Of a stretch of DNA of 64,000 bases, positions 35,769 to 44,681 are shown piece by piece. Origin of the DNA: CAWAXW01 sp963786155 (GTDB lineage: Bacteria > Actinomycetota > CADDZG01 > WHSQ01); NCBI GenBank assembly GCA_963786155.1, contig CAWAXW010000006.1, positions 2,170,001 to 2,234,000 on the forward strand, in the 5' to 3' direction. The translations under genes were made by a program, and so were the position numbers. Each line of letters starts with the position of its first letter. Within the stretch, counting starts at the first letter, position 1. Below the pieces are notes generated by a model. The model ran no database searches. It saw only the letters and a program-made list of their open reading frames with translations, and was not told the origin of the DNA.

Positions 35769-37060
35769 CCTTCGGGAGTGCCGAGCACGCGCATCGTGGA
35801 CTCGACACTTCGAACTGCGTCGAGGCGGTCGAGGTCGGCAAGGCAATTGCGATGTTGGCCTTCGGTCGCAACGTGGGTGATGAGGACCAGGCTCGCCTCG
35901 GCCCCGAAGCCTTCCTGCCGCACGCTCGCGATCGAAACGCCGTGCTGCGCGAACACACCGGCGACGGCCGACAGCACACCGGCTTGGTCGGCGACGGCCA
36001 GAACGATGTAGTAGCGAGCCGGGGTGTCGTCCGGCGGACGGATCTTGGCCCTTTTCAAGGAGTGAGTGGTCGAGCCTCCCGGCATCCCCGCAGCGATGTT
36101 GCGGCCTATCTCGACGATGTCGCCGACCACTGCCGATCCGGTCGGCGAGCCCCCTGCGCCGCGACCGAAGAACATCAGCTCACCGACCTCGACACCCTCG
36201 ACGAACACGGCATTGAAGACATCGCGCACCGACGCGAGTGGGTGGGTACGCGGAAGCATCGCGGGGTGCACCCGGGCGGATATCTCCTCGCCCTCGCGTT
36301 CGGCTACGGCCAAGAGCTTTATCTCGTAACCAAGTTCGTGGGCGGCCGAGATGTCGCGCGGCGACACGTGGGTGATGCCCTCTCGTTGAACGTCACCAGC
36401 AACAACTCGTGCGTCGAATGCGAGGGATGCAAGGATCGCGATCTTGGCGGCGGCGTCGAAACCCTCGATATCGGCTGTGGGGTCGAGCTCGGAGTAGCCG
36501 AGCCTCTCGGCTTCGGCCAGGGCCTCGCCGAAGCTCTCGCCCTTCTCCGACATGCGGGTGAGTATGAAATTGGTCGTGCCGTTCACGATCCCGATCACCC
36601 TTTGCACGCGATCGCCCGCGAGAGACTCCTTCATAGGTCTGATGATCGGGATGCCCCCGCCGACCGAAGCCTCGTAGAGCAGGTCGACATCGGCTTTCTC
36701 AGCGGCCTCGGCGATCTCCTCACCCAGGCTGGCGAGCAATTCCTTGTTGGCCGTGACAACGTGCTTGCCGGACCGCATCGACTCGATGATGAGATCCCGG
36801 GCCGGTTCGATCCCGCCCATGACCTCCACGACGACGTCGATGTCGGGGTCTCGCACGATGTCCCAGGGATCGGTCGTCCAGATGTGCTCGGGGAGCTCGA
36901 CCGCGCGGGGTTTCGACCTGCTCCGCACGGCCACCCGCGCGATCTCGATCGGGCGCCCGATCCTGGCCTCGAGCTCCCGGGCGTGGCTCTGGAGTATCCG
37001 AACTGTCGCACCGCCCACGATGCCGCACCCGAGAACGCCCACACGGATCGCTTCTTTCAT
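35765..37060 (-). CDS. hom: homoserine dehydrogenase with ACT domain
   Basis: 431 residues. The NAD(P) loop is VGVLGCGIVGGATV, catalytic regions are VTANKELLASLGEE, YEASVGGGIPIIRP, GIVNGTTNFILTRM and DPTADIEGFDAAAKIAILAS, and an ACT domain (ADQAGVLSAVAGVFAQHGVS) at ~350-425 gives threonine feedback. It makes homoserine from aspartate semialdehyde. First gene of hom-thrC-(DUF4190)-thrB. The 71-bp palindromic repeat lies 25 bases upstream of its start. Confidence 0.97.
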   Translation of the reverse strand: MKEAIRVGVLGCGIVGGATVRILQSHARELEARIGRPIEIARVAVRSRSKPRAVELPEHIWTTDPWDIVRDPDIDVVVEVMGGIEPARDLIIESMRSGKHVVTANKELLASLGEEIAEAAEKADVDLLYEASVGGGIPIIRPMKESLAGDRVQRVIGIVNGTTNFILTRMSEKGESFGEALAEAERLGYSELDPTADIEGFDAAAKIAILASLAFDARVVAGDVQREGITHVSPRDISAAHELGYEIKLLAVAEREGEEISARVHPAMLPRTHPLASVRDVFNAVFVEGVEVGELMFFGRGAGGSPTGSAVVGDIVEIGRNIAAGMPGGSTTHSLKRAKIRPPDDTPARYYIVLAVADQAGVLSAVAGVFAQHGVSIASVRQEGFGAEASLVLITHVATEGQHRNCLADLDRLDAVRSVESTMRVLGTPEG

Positions 37061-37084
37061 CGTTCCAAGCTATCAAGAGCGGGA

Positions 37085-37155
37085 TGAGCAACGTTTGACT
37101 GGCTTCCTGCGGCCGCTTGCAGCGGCCTCCGGGCGCCACTGTCAAACGTTACTCA
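37085..37155. repeat. 71-bp imperfect palindromic repeat, copy A
   Basis: Outer arms TGAGCAACGTTTGAC and GTCAAACGTTACTCA pair at 14 of 15 positions; a second hairpin inside is GGCCGCT / AGCGGCC. A second copy of exactly 71 bases lies at 50729-50799 (62 of 71 identical). Copy A sits between the divergent hom and fpg starts, so it is upstream of both and cannot be a shared terminator. Candidate interspersed palindromic element or protein-binding site. Confidence 0.8.
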
Positions 37156-37171
37156 CCGTAATGTTCAAGAC

Positions 37172-38002
37172 ATGCCCGAGCTACCCGAGCTACAGGCACT
37201 GGCGGAGCGATTGGCAGCCGCGTTCGCGCGACAGTCCCTCGGGGGACTCGACCTCCTTCATTTCTCCGCGCTCAAGACGGTGGCGCCTTCGCCGGAGGAC
37301 TTGAAAGGCCGTTCGCTCAAGAGCGTTGGCAGGCGAGGCAAGTACCTGATCTTCGACTTCGGCGATTCAAGGATCCTCACGCACCTCTCGCAAGGGGGCC
37401 GGGTCGAGTTCGAGCAGCCCGGGAGGAACACTCGGCCCAAGCGCGGGGTTGCGCGTCTCAAGTTCGAGCAAGGTTCGACGCTGATCCACGAATACGGCAC
37501 GGAGCGGAAGGCCGCTCTTTGGATCCTGGATCGAGACGACGCCGGCCCCCTCGCAAAGCTCGGGCCCGAGCCCTACGACGACGCGTTCGAGGAACTGCTG
37601 TTGACCGGCGCGGATAGACGCCACATCAACACCTTGCTGCGAGACCAGAGGACGGTCGCCGGGATAGGGCGAGGCTTCTCCGACGACATCCTTCACGAGG
37701 GGAAGCTGTCGCCGTACGAGACTCTTTCATCGATGGACGCGGCCAAGCGCAAGGAGTTGCTGCGCGCGATCCGTGCGGTGCTCGATCGGGCAACCGAGGC
37801 CGAACGCGAGCGGACCGGCGGCTTGCCCCCGAAACTGCGGGACCGGTTCACGATCCACGGACGGTTCGGTAGTCCCTGTCCGCGCTGCGGGGACGAGATG
37901 AAACGGATCTCCTACGAGTCGCGCGAGATCACCTACTGCCCCAGGTGTCAGACCGGGGGCAAGGTGCTGGCCGACCGCCGCCTTTCCCGTTTGTTGCGCT
38001 AG
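37172..38002 (+). CDS. Fpg/Nei family DNA glycosylase
   Basis: 276 residues. Starts MPELPELQALAERLAA, the Pro-1/Glu-2 catalytic N-terminus of Fpg/Nei (Schiff-base Pro after Met removal). The conserved Lys is in VGRRGKYLIFDFGDS. The helix-two-turn-helix has VAGIGRGFSDDILHEGKLSP, where Fpg has Asn (GIGN). A C-terminal zinc finger has two CPRC knuckles and ends CPRCQTGGK. This matches an actinobacterial subgroup of Fpg/Nei rather than canonical MutM, so the lesion preferred is uncertain. It opens the plus-strand island. Confidence 0.88.
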   Translation: MPELPELQALAERLAAAFARQSLGGLDLLHFSALKTVAPSPEDLKGRSLKSVGRRGKYLIFDFGDSRILTHLSQGGRVEFEQPGRNTRPKRGVARLKFEQGSTLIHEYGTERKAALWILDRDDAGPLAKLGPEPYDDAFEELLLTGADRRHINTLLRDQRTVAGIGRGFSDDILHEGKLSPYETLSSMDAAKRKELLRAIRAVLDRATEAERERTGGLPPKLRDRFTIHGRFGSPCPRCGDEMKRISYESREITYCPRCQTGGKVLADRRLSRLLR

Positions 38003-38067
38003 ATGGTGACCGGGATGTGGTCACGTATGTCGGAGATGGGCGTACTCTGGACGCCTGGGGGTGGGCT

Positions 38068-39762
38068 ATGGGACTCATGAATCTCGCTCGGTATTCGAAA
38101 GTTCCGGTTCTGATATCCGTTTCAGTGATGCTCTCGGCCGTCGTTGTGTTGGGAGGTTCCTCGGTCTCCGACGCCGCCAAGGCTTGTTCGGCTCCTTCCA
38201 AGAAGCTGACGTTCGACAAGCAGAAATACATCGACATGACGAGGGCGGGCGGGGAGCCGACGGTCGAGCAACATCCGGATGGCACCTTGATGTATGGGTC
38301 GCATGCCGGTACGACGCACTTCTATACGCCGGCGGCAGCCGATCCGACGACGGCTGCCTTCGTAGAGAACTACACGGGACAGACCTACTACTACTTCAGC
38401 AAGGACCATGGGAAGACGTGGACCTATCAAGATCGCACGCTTCCGCCCAACAACACTCCGATGTCTGGTTTCTCGGACCCCGAGTACGCCATCGACTCGA
38501 CCGGACAGGTCTACGTGTCCGAGATCAACCTGCTGAATGTGGCGGTATCGAAAGCTCCCGGGTCCGATCAGCCGTTCACCCTGCAGAACTTCTTCGGCCA
38601 GACGGTCAGCGATCGTCAATGGATGGAAGCGGACAAGAAGGACGTGCTCTATCTCGTCGGCAACGAGCTGGGTGGCGGCACCTTTCCTACAGACCCCGTT
38701 GGGAACGTAGGGCATCAACTTCATCGGAGCACGGACGGGGGCAAGACGTTCACCGCGGGGATCGACGATGGGGCGGGGCTCGGCGACATCCAGATCGACC
38801 GAAGGAACGGCACCCTCTATGAGGCGTACTACGAGAGCAGCACCCTCTCGATCACCGCGTATCGCAACGCTCGGAAGGGCGACCTAGACAAGAGGGAAAC
38901 GAATGAGGTCGCCAAGGGAGTGAGCATGCTCTCGCACTGGCCCTCTTTCGACATCGACTCGAGCGGCAACCTCTATATGACATGGGACGAAAGTGGTCAG
39001 GGAGATCGCCCGGCTGGGGTTTGGTACTCGTACTCAACCGACTCAGGCAAGACATGGGCCGACCCCACGCAAGTCGACACCAACGGCAACACAGATATCT
39101 GGCCCTGGCTCGCCGTCGGTGACGACGGGAAAGTGGCCGTCGCCTGGTTAGGTGCCGACCAGGAGCTCCCGGATCACAACGCTGAGACGACGGGCGATCA
39201 GGAGTGGCGGATCTACATCGCGCAGACCCTGAACGGACTGGGCTGCAAGGGTTCGGCCCAGCCCGGTTTCAAGGTCGCCACGGCGACGCCCCGGGCAGTA
39301 CACACGAGCACCATCTGTCAGGGAGGCACCGCTTGTCAGGCGGCAGCGATCGATCGCCGCTTAGGTGACTTCTTCACGATCGAGATCGACAACTCCGGGC
39401 ATGTGTGGGGTGGCTATTCGGATACTGCTGAAGGTGGCGCGACCGCCCTTCCTGGGTTCGTCCATCAGAAGGGCGGGATCCCGTTCGTCAAACAACCTGC
39501 GCAACCCAACAGCGCCAACGCCGGCGGCGGTGCGTCCAACGCCAACGCCAACAGCCAAGGTGGCGGCGGGAGCGAGTCCTCCAGCGCCGGCGGGGCGAGC
39601 CAGGGAGGAGCCGGTGACGGAGAGGTAGCGGGGGCCGCGGAGGACGTGGAGGCTTCTACCCTGGCGTCTACCGGCGCGGCCATCCTGAAGTACCTCGCTC
39701 TGGCGGCGGCTCTGATCCTTGTCGGTCTGTCGATCAAACGCCGCTCAGCTTCGAAGGCCTGA
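38068..39762 (+). CDS. exported beta-propeller (sialidase/BNR-like) protein with LAxTG sorting signal
   Basis: 564 residues. Signal peptide (VPVLISVSVMLSAVVVLGG). Several sialidase-like Asp-box repeats appear (YYFSKDHGKTWTY, STDGGKTFTAG, YSTDSGKTWADP), spaced by ~100 residues as blades of a propeller. No full catalytic sialidase set is recognised (no clear RIP motif), so binding or structural use is as likely as hydrolysis. A Gly/Ser/Asn linker (NAGGGASNANANSQGGGG) leads to LASTG at ~532, a hydrophobic span and a basic tail (IKRRSASKA): a wall-anchoring signal of the class E sortase type. No sortase gene is in the window. Confidence 0.8.
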   Translation: MGLMNLARYSKVPVLISVSVMLSAVVVLGGSSVSDAAKACSAPSKKLTFDKQKYIDMTRAGGEPTVEQHPDGTLMYGSHAGTTHFYTPAAADPTTAAFVENYTGQTYYYFSKDHGKTWTYQDRTLPPNNTPMSGFSDPEYAIDSTGQVYVSEINLLNVAVSKAPGSDQPFTLQNFFGQTVSDRQWMEADKKDVLYLVGNELGGGTFPTDPVGNVGHQLHRSTDGGKTFTAGIDDGAGLGDIQIDRRNGTLYEAYYESSTLSITAYRNARKGDLDKRETNEVAKGVSMLSHWPSFDIDSSGNLYMTWDESGQGDRPAGVWYSYSTDSGKTWADPTQVDTNGNTDIWPWLAVGDDGKVAVAWLGADQELPDHNAETTGDQEWRIYIAQTLNGLGCKGSAQPGFKVATATPRAVHTSTICQGGTACQAAAIDRRLGDFFTIEIDNSGHVWGGYSDTAEGGATALPGFVHQKGGIPFVKQPAQPNSANAGGGASNANANSQGGGGSESSSAGGASQGGAGDGEVAGAAEDVEASTLASTGAAILKYLALAAALILVGLSIKRRSASKA

Positions 39763-40243
39763 CATCGCGCGCTCTTGCGGCGCACTCGTGTCGGTGGCGT
39801 TGCTGCTGTCGCTGCTCGGGGCCTGCTCCGAGCAAAGTGAGGATCCTCAGCAGGCGGCGGTATGCAAGCTTCCGTCGGCGATCGCAGCCCCCGAGCATGT
39901 CCCTTCCGATTTCCCCTGGCCCGATGACCTCTTGTTGACGCAGGCGAAGGTGCGAAAGAACTTCGTCTCCATGGAAGGCTTCAGCGAACGCTCCGTCGAG
40001 AGTCTTTTCAAGGACGCCCGGCCAGGCCTCATCGCTAAGGGTTTCGACGTCATCAACACCGACTTCGAGGGCTTTGAGGCAGAGCTCTACTTCGCTAAGA
40101 AATCGAGCCTCGCCGGTATCGTCTCTCTACGAGAGGGCCCCTGTGACGGCTACGTGAAGGTGAATGTGTTGTACGACCCATTGGAGACCGCAGCCGGCCG
40201 CAAGGCCGTGAAGAAGACCAGGAAGCTCTCCGGGGAGGGCTAA
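39719..40243 (+). CDS. small lipoprotein of unknown function
   Basis: Up to 174 residues. A hydrophobic stretch ending in a lipobox, VSVALLLSLLGAC, marks it for lipidation at Cys 36 (from the TTG at 39719). The start is unsure: a GTG at 39788 would remove the basic n-region. The mature part (HVPSDFPWPDDLLLTQAKVR, ESLFKDARPGLIAKGFDVIN, FEAELYFAKKSSLAGIVSLR) alternates helix and strand and contains two further cysteines. No family recognised. It overlaps the end of the propeller protein gene, and may be its partner. Confidence 0.65.
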   Translation: MSVCRSNAAQLRRPDIARSCGALVSVALLLSLLGACSEQSEDPQQAAVCKLPSAIAAPEHVPSDFPWPDDLLLTQAKVRKNFVSMEGFSERSVESLFKDARPGLIAKGFDVINTDFEGFEAELYFAKKSSLAGIVSLREGPCDGYVKVNVLYDPLETAAGRKAVKKTRKLSGEG

Positions 40244-40247
40244 TTCC

Positions 40248-40308
40248 CTCCACACCGAAACTGCGTGGCCCGTTGTGGACCGTAGGCCCGTGGGCCTAGT
40301 GTGTGGAG
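40248..40308. promoter_or_regulatory. nested stem-loop between lipoprotein and RTX-like genes
   Basis: An outer stem CTCCACAC (40248-40255) with GTGTGGAG (40301-40308) encloses a perfect hairpin TAGGCCC-GT-GGGCCTA (40283-40298). It fills most of the 93-base gap and ends 28 bases before the next start. It could end the lipoprotein transcript or fold in the RTX leader; no U tract is seen. Confidence 0.45.
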
Positions 40309-40336
40309 TGACCCAGCTCCATACGGGAGGCTCGCC

Positions 40337-41797
40337 GTGCGATTCCGTTCAGCCTTCGTCGCTCTGCTCTCACTCGCCATCTGTCTGACGGCCACTCCCG
40401 CCTTTTCTAAGCCCATGTGCATGGGCAAGCCGGTCACGGGAGATGCGGGCGATTACTACGACAGAGACTCGAAGAGGTGGATCGGCAGCAAACGCGACGA
40501 CGTCTTCATCACAACAGACGGCGACGACATCATCTACGGCCTGGCCGGAAGCGACAGGATCTGTGCCGGAGAAGGCGACGACAAGCTCTTTGGTGGGGCG
40601 GATCCAGATGTGCTCGCCGGTGAAGCCGGCAACGATCGGATCAGCTTGGACAAGGACACAGGCTATGGGGGCCCGGGCGACGATATCTTCGCCCCTTTGG
40701 ACGTGCTCGCCATTATCGACGGCGGCGCTTCGGGCGACTTCGGCGACATGATCGACTACCGCCGTCTGAGCGATCCGATCCATATCGATCTCGAGAAGGG
40801 AGAAACTCGGTCGGGCAAATCGGGCGGCTTTTTCTCCGACATCGAGAACGTGATCGGGACCAAGTATGCGGACTACATGCTTGGGACCCCATTCGGCAAC
40901 TCCCTCTTCGGCGCGCAGGGAAACGACTTCCTGCGCGGTTTCGACGGGGATGACTCTCTCTACGGCGGTTCGGGGAACGACCACCTCGAGGGAGCCGCGG
41001 GGAACGACATCATCGATGGAGGACCCAACGACGAACCGAATCTCAAGATCGACCCGTACGCACCCATCGATGGAACTGTCGGCGTCACATCGGCGAGTGG
41101 AGACTGGGCCTGGAACTTCCTTGCCACGGAATCGACCCAGGTTGATCTCGATGCCGGTATCGCCCAGGGGTCCGACATCGGCCTCGACTCCCTAGTAGGC
41201 ATCGAGAACGTCAAGGGTGGGCTCGGTGGGAACCAGATAGAGGGGGATGGAGGGGAGAACATCCTTATCGGCGGTCGTCAAGGCGACACGATCATCGGGC
41301 AAGGTGGCGCGGATGTGGTCCTGGGTGGCTTAGGCGGGGACGTCCTCTTTGGAGATGTTCCGGAGGGGACCCCCTTGGTCGGCGATATGGGCAGCGACTT
41401 GATCTACGGAGGTGATGGACCCGACAGGCTCGAGGGTGGTCCACTCGACGATTACTTTGACGGCGGAGAGGCCCTGGACAAGATCACGTACTACACGGCT
41501 AGCGCCGGCGTGATCGTTTCCCTCGCCTCGGGCTCGGCTTCGGGAGGGGCCGGTGACGACACCTTCGTCTTCATCGAGGAAGTGGATGGGAGTAACTTCG
41601 GCGACACGCTCACCGGCGACGACGAGAGCAACATACTCAATGGCGGCGCCGGAGACGACACGATCCGGGGCCAGGGGGGCGACGATTACCTCGACGGAGG
41701 GATAGGCCCCGACACCGGCGATGGCGGTCCCGACCTCGACGTCTGTGAGGACTTCACAACCCAAACGAACTGCGGATCTCTAGGCTCGCCGGGCTAG
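40337..41797 (+). CDS. secreted RTX-like calcium-binding repeat protein (copy 2)
   Basis: 486 residues. Signal peptide (RFRSAFVALLSLAICLTATP) and cleavage near AFSKP. Nonapeptide repeats of the GGxGxD type occur in clusters (DDIIYGLAGSDRIC, LFGGADPDVL, DDSLYGGSGNDHLEGAAGND, GGQGGDDYLDGGIG), separated by longer beta-rich spacers with IDLEKGETRSG and VDLDAGIAQGS, the type seen between RTX blocks in large surface proteins. Cys occurs near both ends, as in copy 1. GTG start with GGGAGG six bases upstream. Distinct from copies 1 and 3 but the same architecture. Role unknown, probably surface or matrix. Confidence 0.85.
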   Translation: MRFRSAFVALLSLAICLTATPAFSKPMCMGKPVTGDAGDYYDRDSKRWIGSKRDDVFITTDGDDIIYGLAGSDRICAGEGDDKLFGGADPDVLAGEAGNDRISLDKDTGYGGPGDDIFAPLDVLAIIDGGASGDFGDMIDYRRLSDPIHIDLEKGETRSGKSGGFFSDIENVIGTKYADYMLGTPFGNSLFGAQGNDFLRGFDGDDSLYGGSGNDHLEGAAGNDIIDGGPNDEPNLKIDPYAPIDGTVGVTSASGDWAWNFLATESTQVDLDAGIAQGSDIGLDSLVGIENVKGGLGGNQIEGDGGENILIGGRQGDTIIGQGGADVVLGGLGGDVLFGDVPEGTPLVGDMGSDLIYGGDGPDRLEGGPLDDYFDGGEALDKITYYTASAGVIVSLASGSASGGAGDDTFVFIEEVDGSNFGDTLTGDDESNILNGGAGDDTIRGQGGDDYLDGGIGPDTGDGGPDLDVCEDFTTQTNCGSLGSPG

Positions 41798-41912
41798 TCA
41801 CGCTATGCCGGCATTCATCCCATAAGGGTGAGCGCCGTTTCCCCAAAGGCCATTGCGCACGTTGGGGGTGCGTGGGTAGATATTTCCAGACCCACGAGAG
41901 TCAGGGGGCAGG

Positions 41913-43352
41913 GTGGCACGTCCATCTAATCGATTGGGCGCTCGAGTCGCCGCGTCGGTTGCCGCAGTCAATCTGCTCGCGGCGATCCTCGTCATCGGCG
42001 CGCCGACCGCCACGGCCCAAACCCTCGCGGGGGATTACCAGTTCCAGGACTCCTTCAGCGGCGGAACGGGCACGCCGCCCTTCGCGCCGATCGGAACGAC
42101 CACGTTCGCAACGGAAACGGTCGATGGCGTCCAGAGGCGCGTATTGACGTGGGCGGCGGGCAACGGATTGCGTCTGCATCCGACCTCGCAGCTCAACACT
42201 TCGACCAGTTACACGATCGTGATGTTGGTCCGCTTCCAGCAGGTGGACGGTTATCGGAGGATCCTCGATTTCAAGCAGGACCCGGGGCCGGATGGTCAGC
42301 GCGGTCTGTACGTGTCGGGGGGGACGCTCCTGTTCTTCAAGTTCAACAGCATCTACGGTCCCGCGTCGATCAATCCAAACACCTGGGTGCAGATCGTCTT
42401 GACAAGGGATGCGGCGAAGACCTTTAAGGGTTATGTAAACGGTGTCGAGCAATTCAGCTTCGTAGACGCCGACGACGACGCTATCGCGCCAAAGGACGCG
42501 TTGCACTTCTTCGATGATGCCCAGGCCGTGGAGGAGACCTCGGGGGCGATCTCCCGATTCCGCCTGTACAGGGATGCAATGACCGGACCTCAGGTCGCCG
42601 GGCTCGATCGTTTGCCCGGCTCTCAGCCGACGAGCACGAGCCCGACTCCGACCAGCGCGAGCCCGTCGCCGACCTCTACTCTGCCCTCCCCCTCATCGAG
42701 TCCGACCAGCGCGAGCCCAACTCCGAGCCCTACCCCCTCGGCGACTCCGACGAGCGCGAGCCCGACGCCGACCACTACCCCCACTCGCACCCCGACTCCG
42801 ACTCCCACGCCCAGTCAGACGGGACAACCGACACCTACTCCTGATCCTACGAATACACCTCCGCCCGGCCCGACCCAGTTCGTAGTGGTGCCCGACGAAG
42901 ACGACGTCGCCGGCCCCTTGGACATCAAGAGCGTGGCCATGCGCAAAGTGACCTTCTACTACTCGCTCAAACTCGAGTTGTTCGGCAAGGTCAAAGAGTC
43001 GACGCTGCGTTTCAAGAAGAGCCCCGGCTCCGCGTGGATATACCTGGACACGGCGCCGGATCAAGGTCCCAGAAGGCCGGAGTATCGAGTCAGGGTCTTC
43101 CACGACGGGATCGACTGGGGGTCGGAGACCCAGCGCCTCAGTGACGGCAAGATCGTGGGTAGCGACATCGCAGAGAAGTTAGGACCAAAGACCCTGCAGT
43201 TCACTGTTGAGACCGACGATGTCGACCTGCAGCAGGATTCGATCTGGTTCTTCGGCGAGACGACGTTCACGAGCGACAAGAAGAAGAGCAAATGCAAGAA
43301 AGTGTGCCGAGACAACGCTCCAGGCAAGGGGTTCGCAGACAGCGGAGCATGA
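41913..43352 (+). CDS. exported LamG-like domain protein with Pro/Thr/Ser linker
   Basis: 479 residues. Signal peptide (LGARVAASVAAVNLLAAILV), then a concanavalin-like lectin/glucanase (LamG) jelly roll at ~40-230 with YTIVMLVRFQQVDGYRRILD, GTLLFFKFNS, TWVQIVLTRDAAKTFKGYVN and SGAISRFRLYRDAMTGPQVA. Residues ~237-315 are a low-complexity Pro/Thr/Ser linker (TSTSPTPTSASPSPTSTLPS), likely extended and glycosylated. A C-terminal ~150-residue domain (VFYYSLKL..., with a CKKVC pair near the end) is unrecognised. GTG start with GGGGGCAGG upstream. A hairpin (41871-41877 with 41890-41896) lies in the leader. Probably carbohydrate binding. Confidence 0.82.
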   Translation: MARPSNRLGARVAASVAAVNLLAAILVIGAPTATAQTLAGDYQFQDSFSGGTGTPPFAPIGTTTFATETVDGVQRRVLTWAAGNGLRLHPTSQLNTSTSYTIVMLVRFQQVDGYRRILDFKQDPGPDGQRGLYVSGGTLLFFKFNSIYGPASINPNTWVQIVLTRDAAKTFKGYVNGVEQFSFVDADDDAIAPKDALHFFDDAQAVEETSGAISRFRLYRDAMTGPQVAGLDRLPGSQPTSTSPTPTSASPSPTSTLPSPSSSPTSASPTPSPTPSATPTSASPTPTTTPTRTPTPTPTPSQTGQPTPTPDPTNTPPPGPTQFVVVPDEDDVAGPLDIKSVAMRKVTFYYSLKLELFGKVKESTLRFKKSPGSAWIYLDTAPDQGPRRPEYRVRVFHDGIDWGSETQRLSDGKIVGSDIAEKLGPKTLQFTVETDDVDLQQDSIWFFGETTFTSDKKKSKCKKVCRDNAPGKGFADSGA

Positions 43353-43364
43353 CGTCCCCGAGTT

Positions 43365-44672
43365 CTAGCGCTCCGGAGCCGAGCCGTCTAGACGGCGGTC
43401 GAGCCTGAGGAGATCGTCGTCCGTCTCGCGGCCGACGATCTCGATCGCTTTGCCCTCCTGGACCATCACTACCGGGGGCCGCGGGACTCGGTTGTAGTTG
43501 GAGGCCATGGAGAACGTGTAAGCCCCTGTCGCCGGGATGCAGACGAGATCCCCCACGGCCACATCCACCGGTAGGTGGACGTCCCTTATGAGGATGTCAC
43601 CGGACTCGCAGTGCTTACCGCAGATCGTGAATCGTGGCCCCGGCGGCGCGTCGGCGCGGTTGGCGAGCAGTGCCTCGTAACGTGAGCCGTACAACGCCGG
43701 GCGGATGTTGTCAGACATTCCGCCGTCCACGGCGACGAACGTGCGTACGCCTGGGATGTGCTTGATCGTTCCGACCCGATAGACGGTGACCGACGCGTTC
43801 CCGATGAGGGAGCGTCCCGGTTCGACGAACATCTCGGGAAGGGACAGCGATCGCTCCGAGAACTCTCGCTCGACAACCTCGGCCAAACGAGCGACGACCT
43901 CGCTTGGATCTGGGCCGGCCTCGTCTCGGGTGTAGGCGATGCCGAGACCTCCTCCGAGGTTTAGCTCGCGCGCCTCGAAACCGTGCCGGTCCTTTGCGGC
44001 CTTCAGCAGGTCGGCGAGTCGTTGGACCTCGAGTTCGAACGCGGCAATCTCGAATATCTGAGAGCCAATGTGAGCATGCACACCGACCAGCTCGCAGCGC
44101 TCGAGGGACATAGCCCGTCCGATCCCTTCGAGCGCAAGATCCCCGGCTAATGGGAAGCCGAACTTCGAGTCCTCTTGGCCGGTCTGGACGAACTCGTGGG
44201 TATGGGCCTCTACGCCCGGAGCAACCCGCAGAAGAAGGCGAGTGGCGAGCTGAGACTCGATGATGCGATCCATCTCGTCGAAGGAGTCGACGACCACGTG
44301 CCCCACATTGGCTTCTCGCGCTGCGATCAATTCTTGGAGCGACTTGTTGTTGCCGTGGAACATGATCCGCTCCGGCGGGAACCCCGCTGCCAGCGCGGTT
44401 GCCAGCTCGCCCCCGGTGCACACATCCAACGAGAGCCCGAGCGAATCGACCAGCTCGCAAATCGCGATGCAAAGGAAGGCCTTGCCCGCGTAAGCGACCT
44501 GCGAGGGAGACAGAGCCGATGTGTAGGACTTCGCCCGGCTCTCGAACGTCGCGCGGTCGAACACCCACAACGGAGTGCCGTAACGCTCGGCGAGCTCGAC
44601 GACGTCACAACCACCGACGGACAGATGTCCGGTGGCAGTCGTCGTCGACGTATCTGGAAGAACAGTCTCCAT
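43365..44672 (-). CDS. lysA: diaminopimelate decarboxylase
   Basis: 435 residues, a PLP alanine-racemase-fold enzyme that makes lysine from meso-diaminopimelate. PLP Lys near residue 64 in VAYAGKAFLC; GVHAHIGSQIFE, LNLGGGLGIAYTRDE, EPGRSLIGNA, the catalytic Cys in GKHCESGDIL and YTFSMASNYNRVPRPPVVM are all present. It lies between phzF and the plus-strand island, convergent to the LamG gene with 12 bases between. In many actinobacteria lysA abuts hom; here seven kilobases separate them. Confidence 0.97.
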   Translation of the reverse strand: METVLPDTSTTTATGHLSVGGCDVVELAERYGTPLWVFDRATFESRAKSYTSALSPSQVAYAGKAFLCIAICELVDSLGLSLDVCTGGELATALAAGFPPERIMFHGNNKSLQELIAAREANVGHVVVDSFDEMDRIIESQLATRLLLRVAPGVEAHTHEFVQTGQEDSKFGFPLAGDLALEGIGRAMSLERCELVGVHAHIGSQIFEIAAFELEVQRLADLLKAAKDRHGFEARELNLGGGLGIAYTRDEAGPDPSEVVARLAEVVEREFSERSLSLPEMFVEPGRSLIGNASVTVYRVGTIKHIPGVRTFVAVDGGMSDNIRPALYGSRYEALLANRADAPPGPRFTICGKHCESGDILIRDVHLPVDVAVGDLVCIPATGAYTFSMASNYNRVPRPPVVMVQEGKAIEIVGRETDDDLLRLDRRLDGSAPER

Positions 44673-44681
44673 ATGCTGAGG

